Translations under genes and position numbers: made by a program
In this document: positions 1-10,970 of the stretch, piece by piece
Layout of the letters: each line of letters starts with the position of its first letter
How positions within the stretch are numbered: position 1 is the first letter of the stretch
The notes under the pieces: model-generated
The model's input: only the letters and a program-made list of their open reading frames with translations
Databases searched by the model: none
Told to the model about the DNA's origin: nothing
DNA from: Caprella mutica
Taxonomy: Eukaryota; Arthropoda; Malacostraca; Amphipoda; Caprellidae
Reading direction: 5' to 3'
Assembly (NCBI GenBank): GCA_947561585.1
Contig: CANNZV010001056.1
Span: 122,533-186,532, forward strand
Length of the DNA: 64,000 nucleotides

Positions 1-827
1 TTTGTATGAAGTTTGGCTAAGGAAATAGTATTTCGAATAATCTTTCCTAAAGTTAGTGTGAGAGAAATTGGATCGTTGATTACCGTGCCTCAATTTAACT
101 GGGTATATTCGGTGACCAAATATATTATGATGACTATTGACTATAAAAAAAGTAATATAATTGGGCTCACAGTAGATGGAAGAATAGGTATAAACATACA
201 TCTTGCTGAATTAACCAGGAATTTATAAATGTCTGATTTTTTCAGCATTCATATATAACAATGACTTCACGTGTACTATGAAGTTTCGGTAATTGAGTGG
301 TTCATCTACTTGTGAGTTTTGCAACACTCTGATGAACATTTGAAGAGAAAATCAAATTATGTCCTCACAAGTGAGTAATACATAGTTTTAAGAGTTTGAA
401 AGAGATCAAATTATATTTCTTTCATTTAATGAATCTCGTCAAATTCTTATAATTTTGATTAGTAATTAATTTCAAATGACGAGGAAAATAACTTAATTAA
501 CGAAGTATTGACAATGGTACTCTAATCGGTTTTGGTCCAAATAAGCGACGATGTATTTTATCTGAGTTTATTTTACTTCTTGTCATTTAATTTTCTGTCT
601 TCCCTCTCCGTTTAAACTTTGTCCCAGACAATGATAATAATTGATAATAATTACATTGGGGGTTTCTCTTGAAATTTCAGAATAATCAACTGTTTTATTA
701 CATGGAGATTGTATTCCATTATATATTAAATAGTATCCTTTCGAAATAAGCTTTCTATCTAAATAGATTTTCACGATTATTTAATATAACAAGGAATAAA
801 TAACTTTAATACTCTGCAAATCGTTAT

Positions 828-1010
828 CTCCTATACTCCATTAAATTGTACATCTTTCACCGATTTATCTACGATTCAGTCAATCTAAACATCGGAACAA
901 ATTGCGTTAGTTCATCCGTTTGGTAATTGGAGTTCAGTGGCTACCCTTTGAAGTGGAAAATAATTAGACTGTTGCGGTATCGGATATTTTGGGAAAAATT
1001 GGAATTGAAT
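828..1010. repeat. Conserved block U3, copy A
   Basis: About 180 bp matches 19798-19985 at roughly 90% or better by eye, including an uninterrupted stretch around ggagttcagtggctaccctt. The DNA on both sides has drifted much further. No open frame spans it. It may be a constrained noncoding element or simply a slower-diverging part of the duplication. Confidence 0.6.
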
Positions 1011-2532
1011 GATTAAGTTTAATATAAATGTGAATTGTATATAGATTAACAGTTAATTGGAATGAATGTTGTAGAGCCATTCTTATTATTTTGATTTGAA
1101 TTTTGCACACTCCTGCATTAGAGAATTACCGTGAATTTGATATAATGATAAGAATAAAATTACATTTAGATATTGTTAGAAACATAAAACAATTGCATTC
1201 AAAAATTTATTTTTACGATAGATAAAGTGGGTTTGAAGTCGAATGTGTAAGGAAGCGAATTTCTATTTACATTTATAGTTTGAAACGCCACTTATATTTA
1301 TGTTAAGCAACTGAAATTACATGTAATGCATTATATATAACTTTGCACGACATTAAAAAATAAAGTTTGCTACGCCTTTTAGAAATATAACTATTCAGAA
1401 AATCAATAAATAATATAAAGTGTAAATAAGATATCGAACATTTCTATAACGTACATTAAATATTTATTCATTCAGGTGATTTAATTAATACTATATATAA
1501 TTTGAAGAAATAATGTAGATGTGTATTATTTTTCATGTTGTATATAATCAAATAAAAAAATTGCTGGTAAGTTTCTTATAATTATTACAATTGATTGACA
1601 ACATTATCACAAGTTAGTTTTTCTCTTGGATTATTGACTTTACTGATAATTATACCTGCTGATTAGCAATTTTGATGTGTATTAACATAATAATGAACAA
1701 ACATTATACAGTAATTAGATAATAATCAAATTTACTAAGAGAGCTATATGTATAAGTACACAAGTGCATGAAATAATTAATATTCATTAGTCTACGGTTT
1801 TTGGTAAGAATATTTCAGTTATTTTTGCTTATATTGTTCAACGAATCAAACCTGATACGCATTCTCTCTATCTGCATGTTTCTTATTGAGTCAATGCAAT
1901 AAGAAAGGTATTCAACTGCATTGTCATATACTAAGATTTTCCTTCAATTTATAGGAGTTAGGTTTCATACTTATAATTATTTGCAATCTAAGCTGATATT
2001 TAAATGTGTGTTTTTATTTATCAAGTACACCACAACTTACTATTTTTTATTGGAAAATAAACCGTAGGTGTAAAGTAGATTAAAGATATATATCTACATA
2101 CAAATAACATCAGAAATTTGTAACGTATAAAGTTCCCAGCCGTGCGTGAAATTCCATTTGAACATGAATGAAATATCTATATTGAACACTCAAAATAATT
2201 AATAATCACGGATAGTATTCAAACCTAGCTTAGATATAAAATTTGATGAATTATTTCCAGTTCAATCTTTACTACATCAAAATTTCAATAAGGTAGTTGA
2301 ATTGAAGGGTAATGAGAGTAACTCTATCCATTAGATAGATTTCTACACTATTATTTACACTTCAAAAAATCTCAACTTTAGAAATAATTTTTAGATTTTT
2401 ATTTTTATACTCTTATACTCCTATCGAAAATATATGATGAAGAATATGTCTACCACTCAGACCATTAAGTTACTACATTTTAGATAGGCTCTTTGCTCTA
2501 CATTTGCATTAAGGAGCACGTAAAGATGACAG
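1011..2532. other. AT-rich DNA, no gene seen
   Basis: All frames are closed by frequent stops, with homopolymer A/T runs and no recognisable element. It belongs to copy A but aligns only weakly with about 19990-21500. Confidence 0.6.
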
Positions 2533-2890
2533 ACTAGGGTCCGTTAACTTTACTAGTTTGAATTCTGGTCCGTTAACTTTACTTGGTTAAATTATTAATA
2601 TTTGACCAATAATTGGGATAAGGACATAATTTTGGAATCATAGCAGAAGTTTTTTCCTTTTTTCAAAATGGATCACGTTTTTTTATCAATTCTTTCAATA
2701 AATAAAATATGCAAAATTAATATATAATCATTAATATTATCATTTATTAGGTTGTAATTTTATAAAATACTGAAGCAAATATTTTTGAAAACTAAAAAAT
2801 GTATTCTGGTCCGTTATCTTTACTAGCTTATTTTCTGGTCCGTTAACTTTACTTGGTCCGTTTCTGGTCCGTTATCTTTACTTGCTCCCG
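2533..2890. repeat. Cluster of direct repeats of a 17-bp motif
   Basis: The motif ggtccgttaactttact, or its variant with gttatc, occurs in one orientation at 2538, 2567, 2818, 2837 and 2866, with a truncated copy at 2855. The copies fall into two groups at the two ends of a segment of about 350 bp. This looks like a small element bounded by short direct repeats. No inverted terminal repeats or coding sequence were found. Confidence 0.6.
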
Positions 2891-3790
2891 CCTATCTAAC
2901 AAATTATAGTTGTGCAAATTGTTCACCATCTACAGAACATTGCATTTCAAATTTTCCCCCGAGAAATATAGTTAGTGAGATATTCATTTGGCCGTAATTG
3001 TCTCAATGCTCTGTCAGGGAACTGCCTCATGGCTTCAGCTTTTCCTTGATATTATTTTAAAAGACTTTGGAATAATGTTAAAACAACTTATGCAAGTATT
3101 TGGTACAGTTGTAACATTTTTCCTTCTTCTGATTAGAAGGTTTGTACTTTTAATTAGTTAATGGTAATGTAATCAATTGATTATAACCATTATACTCTAG
3201 TTAGATGGCCATTATTTTCTTCAGGTTTATGTTTTAATTACATTTTCAAGTAAATTCATTATAATTTAGATATTCATTTGAATTACATCCTATAAATTTT
3301 TCATTCTTTAGAATGGCTGAAATAAAAATAAGTTATTCTTTTTTTCATTGTAAATGTTGATATTTTTCTGTAACAAATTAATTTTTTTTTTATTGAAACT
3401 ACAGGTAAACTTCACTATTTTAGAAATAGAAAATGTAAAAGAATGGTAGTATTGATTTGTTTCTATTTAGCTTCAGTTTATAAATTTATCCAATCCGACA
3501 GTTTCTCAACTGATTTTCACTTCAAACAATCGTCAGGAAATACAATCGTTGTGTTGATGTAGACTGACAGAAAAAATTAGTGTGATATGCGGTACAACAT
3601 GCTAAAATGTTGTGCAACATGCTACATTCTGCGTAATGGAAGGAGAAGGAATAATTGAGATGAGTGCTACTATGCAAATGTGCTTAGACTCGGTGTCAAT
3701 GCACATGATATTTTTGAAGTTACATACAATATTAATGTGGTAAACGAAATTTTTCCTTGCATTTTATTTCAAATAATGTTGTACAAAATA

Positions 3791-5042
3791 CCGGGCCTTG
3801 CAAAAGTTCTGTTACACTTCTTATTATTTAATTTTATCTGTTATCTTGGATTTTAATTTAAATTAGGTCACATATAGAAAATGTCCATATATTTCAGATA
3901 CTACTTTGATTCCTAAATAGTTTCTAAATTTGAATTGCAACGTAACGGAGGCAAAGAGAATTGAAGTATCCTCTTTGTTGCGTGCGGGCCATAAACAAAC
4001 TAACATTGCGAATCAATAAAACGTCAGCAGAATGACTGTCTAAAGGGCTGCTCAACTTTTAAAGAACTCAGAGTCCCTACAGGATCGTCCTCGGTCAGGA
4101 AGACCACAGGTAGTTTAGCCGTGGAACCATCAAGAAGGAATTTGAAAATGATCCAGACCGGAAAATGACGAGACTGGCATTTCTGTGTCCACTGTGTCCA
4201 GAGTGGTCAAGAACAGTGGAAGAAAAAGTTTAAGACGTTCCAAAACACCCCTCTTAAGTGATGCAATGATTCAGAAACGTTAAATCATCTGAAGAGCCAC
4301 TGGAATCGAATTCTCATTTTCTCCGATGAGAAAACATTCACGGTCGATCCGGTTTTCAACAAATTGAATTACCCGGTCGTAATCTTTGGGAATGTTGTTT
4401 CTAAACACCGCCAAGTGTCAACCATCCAGCATCCAGCATCTATCATGATACTTGGTGTCGTAGCATCAAATGGAAAGAAGATGCCCCCAATGTGGTTCGA
4501 AAAGGGATACAGGCTAACCTCTGCTGTTTACAAAGAAATTTTAGAAACAAAAGATCTCTCATGGGTTCAGAAAATAACCAAAAGGGCAGATTACGTGTAT
4601 CAGCAGGACTGTGCACCCGCACACACGGCAAAAAATGTGCAGAACTGGTTAGGGACTAACATGAGCTTCTGGCCCAAAGACTTTTGGCCTCCACAGTCAT
4701 CTGATTTGAACCCCCTCGATTTCAGTGTGTGGGTGCATATTGAGGGAAAGGCTTGTAAAACGCGCATCAGTAATACAGATAAACTTAAGGCTTCTGTGAA
4801 CCGTCAATGGGCGTCCATGAGGAAGGACTTCGTCAGGAAAACATGCAAGAGCTTCCGACCTCGGTGAGTCGGTTGGAACGTGTCATTGCGCAAAAGGCGG
4901 CCACATTGAATAATATTATAGTATCTTTGTATATTAATAAGTTGCTATGTAACAGAAATTTCTTAATTTCACCCAAAAATACGTTTTTGGAGGCATATGA
5001 AGTAAGAAAGTCAAAATGTAACAGGACTTTTGCAAAACCCGG
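3791..5042 (+). mobile_element. Inactive mariner/maT-like DNA transposon, complete with both termini
   Basis: The element is 1252 bp and lies between TA dinucleotides at 3789-3790 and 5043-5044, the target duplication expected for Tc1/mariner. Its ends form an imperfect inverted repeat of about 26 bp. The left end starts CCGGGCCTTGCAAAAGTTCT and the right end, read inward on the minus strand, starts CCGGGTTTTGCAAAAGTCCT. It encloses one decayed transposase. Length and layout match the family norm of about 1.3 kb. No copy is seen at the matching place in A', so it inserted after the duplication or was lost there. Confidence 0.9.
3946..4910 (+). pseudogene. mariner/maT-like transposase pseudogene
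   Basis: The intact protein would bind the element's ends and catalyse cut-and-paste transposition. The N-terminal helix-turn-helix is recognisable near 3955-4080 (LLRAGHKQTNIANQ, then a stop, then NVSRMTV), followed by a GRP-type hinge near 4080-4110 (DRPRSGRPQ). The catalytic domain is open from about 4310. It has Asp at 4325 in FSDEKTF, Asp at 4607 in QQDCAPAHTA and Asp at 4718 in LNPLDF. That gives 93 residues between the first two and 36 between the last two, close to the maT DD37D spacing. Stops and frameshifts lie throughout the N-terminal half. Near 4863 a further frameshift moves the C-terminal RLERVIAQK segment to another frame. No functional start codon remains, so this copy cannot make active transposase. 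Confidence 0.9.
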
Positions 5043-5299
5043 TAATTGCAATAATTGTAACTTTTATATGTATAATAATTAGTATTAAATAAAACTGATA
5101 TCATAATATATCAGATAGAAAATTTCCAATGAATAGTTTTATCATTCAAAAACATATGAATTTCACTGTCCTTTTGAAATCTATTAAATTCGTTAACTAA
5201 TTACAAGATTGGTTAAACATAAGAATGTGTCAAGTTTAACAAAAAGTACATGAAAACTACAAAAGTGGAAGAAATAATTTTATCTTCACCACATAAACA

Positions 5300-6190
5300 A
5301 CTAGATTATATGCAATCGGTACAGCGCATACCTTCGCCCCCGCTTTGACCCGTTCTCTCCCAAAATTTAGTAAACTATTAACTGGATAATAACCAATCGT
5401 CCCAACAAGTTTCATGCAATATGGTTCAATACCTTTTGAGTTATTGAGTTATAAATGACTCTGACCTTGACCCTTAACCGGATCGCTCCCAAAATTCTAC
5501 CTGATGATTTCTGGACATTGACCAATTGTTCCATCAAATTTCAAACACTGAATATCACTCGGGAGTTGATTGCATGAGTTATACAACAGTCGCTGGCTAA
5601 ATCTAAATTTACTGGCTATCGTCAGGCCTGTACGGAAATTGTCAATTCACTTTCTTGGTTTATACTTAGAGAAGCAGTTAACCTACAGCCAACTGAATTA
5701 TTATATCTATAAACTAGATAACGTGCACTAGGGAGAGCACATACCTTAGCCGCCAGTTTGATCTTTTCTATCCCAAAATCTAATAAACTGGTAGCTAGAT
5801 ATAAAGGATCTTGATCTTGACCTTTGACCGTATCACTCCCAAAATTCTACCATATGGTACCGGGACATTGACCAATCGTCCTATCAAATTTCAGACAATT
5901 TTGTTTAATACTTTTTGAGCTATTGAGCTATAAATGACATTGACCTTGATCTTTAACATTGACCTGATCGGTCCCGAAATCTAACAAAATGGTTCCTGCA
6001 TATTGATCAATCGTCCCATCAAGTTTCATGCAATATGGTTAAACACTTTTTGAGTTATAAATAACCTTGACCTTGACCTTTGACAAACTCACTCACAAAA
6101 TTCTACCAGCAGGTCACTGGACATGGACCAATCGTTTCACGAAATTTCAGGCAATTTGATTGAATCCTTTCTCAGTTATGCAAATAACAA
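5300..6190. repeat. GACCTTGACC-rich interspersed repeat, internally tandem
   Basis: This family recurs at 11935-12110, 30608-30750, 59266-59665 and, inverted, at 61365-61440. A unit of about 130 bp is repeated within it. Recurring phrases are gcataccttcgccgccgctt, cctggacattgaccaatcgt, aagtttcatgcaatatggtt and tgaccttgacctttgacc. It is interrupted at 5547-5720 by a different segment. The 3' side ends in aataaataaa. The leading gcactcggtagagcgcat has a faint tRNA box A look, but no box B is visible, so SINE status is unproven. Confidence 0.7.
5547..5720. repeat. 174-bp conserved segment shared with 21825-22000
   Basis: It matches 21825-22000 at roughly 94% by eye, starting at cactgaatatcactcgggag and ending near attattatatctataaa. 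In copy A it is embedded in the GACCTTGACC repeat. In A' it follows a different dispersed repeat. It may be part of the duplication or an independent repeat. Confidence 0.65.
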
Positions 6191-6714
6191 TATGATAAAT
6201 AAATAAATGCAGTGTAAAATATAACCTTCCGAAAATTGGCGATAGTGATTGGTTACAGTGAGAGATTTGATTTGATATTAAAATAGAACTGTAGATGTTA
6301 TATAGCCATATGCTTTGTTTTAAGTTACATACTTTTTAAACAGCTTTCAGATAATCTAAATTAAAAAGTTTATTTGGATTAGCTACATTAAGTATAATAT
6401 ACTTAATAAATTTATATAAAAAATTTCACTTAGAGCTTACTATTTTTAATTTTTTAATTAGTAAGATGAAAAACTTTCCAATGTTGAAAGCAAACAATCA
6501 TGTGAATAATTATCATCTATTATATTGATATAATAGCGTCTCAATATTTGAATATACATAAAATTTTGTTATATCTACTAATCTCATACTGATTTTTAAA
6601 ATAATACATCTATCGTTACTTCATTCACATTTAATAATATGTATTAATATGTATAACAAATAAGATGCAAAGCTGAACTCTAAATTCTGGTCATACTTCA
6701 TTAATTATTCAAAC

Positions 6715-6898
6715 TGAACAAAATGTTTCCAGAAAACAACGAAGGACTTCACGAACAAAATCAACCTTCACAAAAAACAGAATCTTTCAGACTGTTAGTG
6801 ATGATGGCTGAATTTCAAAGTTTTGGGTGAAAGAGGACAATATTTTAGCTTTTCTAAAGAGATACAAATACTCTGAAATGACTCATATTTGGGATTTG
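6715..6898 (+). pseudogene. Decayed copy of the short ORF at 22716-22883
   Basis: The reading frame is recognisable (PENNEGLHEQNQPS, then LVMMAEFQS). The start codon matching A' is CTG instead of ATG. A one-base insertion near 6824 shifts the frame to an immediate TGA. Function is unknown. If this was ever coding it is dead in copy A. Confidence 0.4.
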
Positions 6899-8060
6899 GG
6901 AGGGATGAAGTGACAGATGAATTGTCTTTCACAAATCATCGAGTAAGAATAAATCAATCGATTCAGATTATCAATTATTTCACCTACAAATATATGACTA
7001 TCTACTTTTTTATTGTAAATATTTACCGATGAAGTGTATTTCTATTGATATTCCCTATATTTGTTTATGTTCCCTGATTTCTCTCCACAGTCTGAAGGCA
7101 AACACGGCATATCATTGAATTAATTTCAGTACTTCATTTCATAGATATTAGGGATCGATGAGAGTTTTCAGATATGTTTAATGTGCATTTCTTTTTTAAC
7201 CTCACATACAGTTAAATTGAATCTACTGGTTATTGGTATGTATTCTCAGTATTGTAAATAGGGGAGAACCGGGTGAGTTCGTTCAGCGGGTGAATCCGTA
7301 CAGGCCCATAACTCAACACCTGTTATGTTCTATCCCGTTGAAACTTGAGTGATATTGTACAATATAATAGCAATTAGTTTGAATATTTACTATCTAGAAA
7401 CTTTATATGGAGTACTAGTATTTACTAGGATATTCTTTACGTATGTAAACGTTAACATTTAGTTAAAACTCATTAGTATTTGATGTATTCCATTTTGAAA
7501 ATAAATTAGTGGTGTGGGATGTCATCGTACGTATGTAAACGTTAACATTTAGTTAAAACTCATTAGTATTTGATGTATTCCATTTTGAAAATAAAATAGT
7601 GGTGTGGGATGTCATCGTACAAATATGTACGGGCACATCCTCCTCTGTTCGGTTTCACCCCATTATGTACGAATTCTCCTCTATATTTAATTTTCATATG
7701 ACTCACATTTGGGCTCCGGAATGACTCATATATGGGCGAATGGATGACATATATCTGAGGTTTTAGAAAGAAAAATTATTTCACATACAAATATAATAAA
7801 TTTCTATTCTCTTCTTAGTATGTATATTTACCGATGAAGTATAGTTATATTATTATAAACTGCACTAGTATATGTCACTGAATTTTCTTACGGCATATCA
7901 CTGAACTCGTTTCAGTACTTCATTTCCAAGATATTGGAGATCGATGAGAGTTTTCAGATAGGTTTAATGCACATTTCTTTTAAATCACATCACAGACGAC
8001 TAAATTGAATCTGCTGGTTATTGGTAGATATTCTCAGTACTGTGAATCTCATTCAAAAAA
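6880..8060 (+). repeat. Local duplication within copy A: 6880-7260 and 7690-8060
   Basis: Both halves carry the series tgactcatatttggg, ttaccgatgaagt, acggcatatcactgaa, gatcgatgagagttttcaga and aaattgaatctgctggttat in order. Copy A' has the series once (22880-23280). The two halves are separated by an unrelated segment, 7261-7682. The simplest account is a local duplication in A after A and A' separated, or a loss in A'. Confidence 0.7.
7261..7682. mobile_element. Possible MITE-like insertion with an internal 90-bp tandem duplication
   Basis: The left end (ggggagaaccgggtgagttc) and the right end read inward (gaggagaattcgtacataat, then ggggtgaaaccgaa) are similar GC-richer sequences in inverted orientation, giving imperfect terminal repeats. 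Inside, 7438-7527 is repeated head to tail at 7528-7617 with about one mismatch. The segment has no counterpart in A'. No target duplication was identified and there is no coding sequence, so the element call is tentative. Confidence 0.4.
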
Positions 8061-8609
8061 AAAACTGTACGAATTTGAATATCTTGTAAATGTTTTGTTT
8101 TATCTTGATATTGATAATTTTATTGGAGTTTCTTTATTATATATTATATTGGGCAAATGACGTTAGTTATATTGTAATATCCTATTAATTTAATCATAAT
8201 ATTTGTAGAAAAAATATTGGGTTACATCGACTAGAAAGAAAAACCTAATTAGATTTTGAGTCAAAATTCTTCAGGGTATAATAATTGTGTCAGTGCCTTC
8301 TAAGGTAAGGTTTGTACTTAAAATGTGCTATAGAAAATAAATTGAAAATCACTAATAACAATTATAATATGTATGGTAATATATTGAACTTTCCATGCAA
8401 TCTACGTTGCTTAAATTACCTCAATTGAGTTAATAAAATAAATTATCATTTATAATCTCTAAATTGAATATAAAATTTAGTTTTATTTTACCTTTTCATA
8501 TATTAGCAATTAAATGTTATTTTATTTACCTAAAATATTTTAGGAAATATCAGCATTATATAGTAAATTTCCTTTAAGTTCAATATACTTTTCTTTAAAT
8601 TATCGTATC

Positions 8610-9830
8610 ATGGAAGTATCAAAGCCACACGAGCCTCCAACAATTCCATACGTAAGTTTGAAGCTATAGCTTTCATATGGTAAGTACATTGACTTAGTTT
8701 GGGATATATCATTCTGTGCTGGAATTAATGTGATTTATCTGAACATTTATCGTCTCAGAGAATTCAGAATTTTATTTCTTTATTCTATTAAAGTATTCTA
8801 TGTAATTGGAAAAACAAATAGTTTTAATTTTTAATAATCAATTCTTCCTTGCATGATGTATCAATATATTTTTTTAAATCGTAATATTGAAATTATTTTT
8901 TGTTATTCCAATATTCCTATCATTCTTGGCGTTTCTTCTCCATTCCAATTCATATATAAAAATATACGGGAGCATTTTCCCAATTCCAGATAAATCTGGA
9001 AGGTAGGTTTCAAGCAAATCAAAGACCCAGAAAATCTCCTTTTTCTGTCGAGGTGGATATACGAAGATAGAAATTGATATTTCAAGTATTACTATTTCAA
9101 AAATTTTAAAAATATGGATATTTCAAATATCCATATATTTTTAAAATAAAGTATATTAGTAACGTAATTTACTTGACAAAGTATATAGCTATTAGATAAA
9201 CATTCTAAAGAAAAGTTATGCTAATATTGTGAAACAGATAGCCGATGATAATTGAAGACAGAAAATTCATATCATGAAATATGTTTTTAATTAGAAGAAT
9301 TTTTTAGAGATTTTTAATTAGAGAAAGCTTGAGTAAAAACTTTTCAAACCTATCAGATCAAAATATTTAAATAAGAAAATGACTATAAATTTTATGGTGA
9401 CAAATTGAAATGGATTAATATTTTTGTTGGTGAATTTAAATCTGAAACGTAATTATAGACCTGTTTTCGGATACTTTGTATTGCTAAATATTGTTGTAAT
9501 TTTAGAAAATATTTATTTTTTGGTGTTAACTTCTCAAAATATGTATTTTAAATAAATTTTATGCAACTTCATTCGTATTTTAAGATTTCAATTTTCTGAT
9601 AAATTTAAACGACGATTATTCTTGTATTATATTATTCTTGTATTTTTCCCTATTTACAGTCTGTGGTTGATAACCAGGTTCCAATATTGTCTTCTCAATC
9701 GCATTTTTCTGATGATTCGACTCATTTCCAAATTTCTATAAATTCCACAATTCCATATACAATTGCCACATCAATCATTTACATATTAGACCCCAAGATG
9801 CTGTTAAAGAAAGAATTGAATACTAGTTAG
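8610..9830 (+). other. Possible two-exon short gene relic (exons 8610-8651 and 9660-9830)
   Basis: ATG at 8610 opens MEVSKPHEPPTIPY and runs without a stop to a consensus donor, TAC followed by GTAAGT, at 8652. About 1 kb on, tttccctatttacag is a consensus acceptor. The sequence from 9660 continues in the same phase for 56 codons (beginning SVVDNQVPILSSQ) to TAG at 9828-9830, giving 70 residues in all. In A' both splice sites and the frame are broken (an early stop after ATGAAAATAACA; acaa in place of acag). No domain is recognised. It may be a gene lost in A', or a coincidence in AT-rich DNA. Confidence 0.25.
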
Positions 9831-10021
9831 GAGTAAATTCGCGTTTTATTTCCATAAATGATTCTCATGTCAAACAATTTGAACATTATTAAATGAAGTT
9901 AATTGATTCAATTTGTAAAACTTCAGAATTGATTATTGTTTCAAAAGTACAAAATAGTTCGTCTATAATTAAAATCTTCTGAAGTTCTTCTGACCCTAAT
10001 TGAGTGAGTTATAATGAAACG

Positions 10022-10111
10022 ATGGAGAAATTGAGTGGAGGTAATATGCGTTATGGTGGAGCTGCTGAAGATGCTTTTCTAATTAGTAAAGAGTTGGAAA
10101 TAGTGAAATGA
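10022..10111 (+). CDS. Conserved 29-codon small ORF, copy A
   Basis: ATG at 10022 reads MEKLSGGNMRYGGAAEDAF and continues to VK then TGA. The A' copy (28230-28319) keeps the ATG, the frame, the total length and the stop position, although its stop is TAG. The first 54 bases are identical in both. Differences cluster in the last third and are mostly conservative (Phe/Leu, Leu/Ile, Ser/Asn, Ile/Met). There is no signal peptide or known motif. A conserved DNA element that happens to be open is a real alternative, because similarity continues upstream of the ATG (acttctgaagttctt and ctaattgagtgagtta). Confidence 0.35.
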   Translation: MEKLSGGNMRYGGAAEDAFLISKELEIVK

Positions 10112-10504
10112 AAAGTAGGTCAGAAGACACTAATTATCTGCCTACTATTACTAATATAGTAAGTTTGCTAACAAAATCCAATTGTACAATATTTATTGAA
10201 TTTCCCATATGTCCCGCTACAGTACGAATAGCGCAAACTGATTCGCAAATGTTCATAGGATACTACAGGCGTAAATTCGACAGTAACTGTTATTGTATAT
10301 TATATAGTACATATAGAATATGGATATTGGATGCATTGAAAAATATGCATTATTTATCGATATCATTTTGAATAAATGCAAAACTGTTCCATTTGCACAT
10401 AAAAGTGTATATACAAATAAAAATATACACTGAACATAAAATTGTTAGGCGGTATGTGTAAGTCTAATCAACGTGCAATCAATTGCTAAAAAATTATTAA
10501 ACAT

Positions 10505-10970
10505 TCTGCAATAGAGTTATATAATTGGTCCGCAATACCTCGCTGTTAGTGCAAAAGTGATGGCCGTTTCTTAGGGTATTACACATTAAATTCACAGACA
10601 CAATTTTAGCGTCACTTCTTGATAGCACAGTTCAGTATTTTGAAGACCAGGACATTGTTTTGATAAGGTGATGATAGTGAAGAAGTAGAGTGGTAGTTAA
10701 AGAGAGATGTGACACTGAATGTTTGCCAATCGTGCTGTTGTTGCCTGTTGACGCTGAATAAAATGGATCTGTTTGCTAACAGTTCTATCCATGGACTGTA
10801 CGGTAATTAATTTACCAGCATGGCTATTTTTAAGTACGTTATCGCACGTAAGGCAGTGATATTGATTGACCTGACTACTGAATAGAATGGCATTGTGAAT
10901 ACCTAACTAATAACCGCTATAATGTGTTATGCAGAGGAGGATTTCGAAAAGTTCAAGGCACAGTGTACAA
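10505..10970. other. Highly conserved triplicated block U1, copy A
   Basis: About 460 bp shared with 28819-29281 and, inverted, 62820-63280, at roughly 95-98% by eye, while adjacent duplicated DNA has drifted much further. Landmarks are ggtccgcaatacctcgctgt, gatggccgtttcttagggta, gaagaccaggacattgtttt and taagtacgttatcgcacgta. It is less AT-rich than its surroundings. Stops occur in all plus frames. The longest minus-strand ORF noticed is 31 codons, so coding is unlikely. GGTAATTAATTTACC at 10802-10816 is a short inverted repeat inside a CCATGG...CATGG frame. Candidate roles are an enhancer, an insulator or a noncoding RNA. Confidence 0.75.

Noticed and set aside
4807..5082. 91-codon open frame at the 3' end of the mariner element
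   Set aside because: Its first part is the frameshifted C-terminus of the transposase; the rest runs into the terminal repeat, so it is not a separate gene.
5300..5330. tRNA gene suggested by gcactcggtagagcgcat-like text
   Set aside because: Only a faint box A resemblance; no box B, no acceptor stem and no cloverleaf could be seen in any copy.
10108..10371. 87-codon open frame just downstream of the conserved small ORF
   Set aside because: The frame is not kept in A', and the partial match in the inverted copy is at DNA level only.
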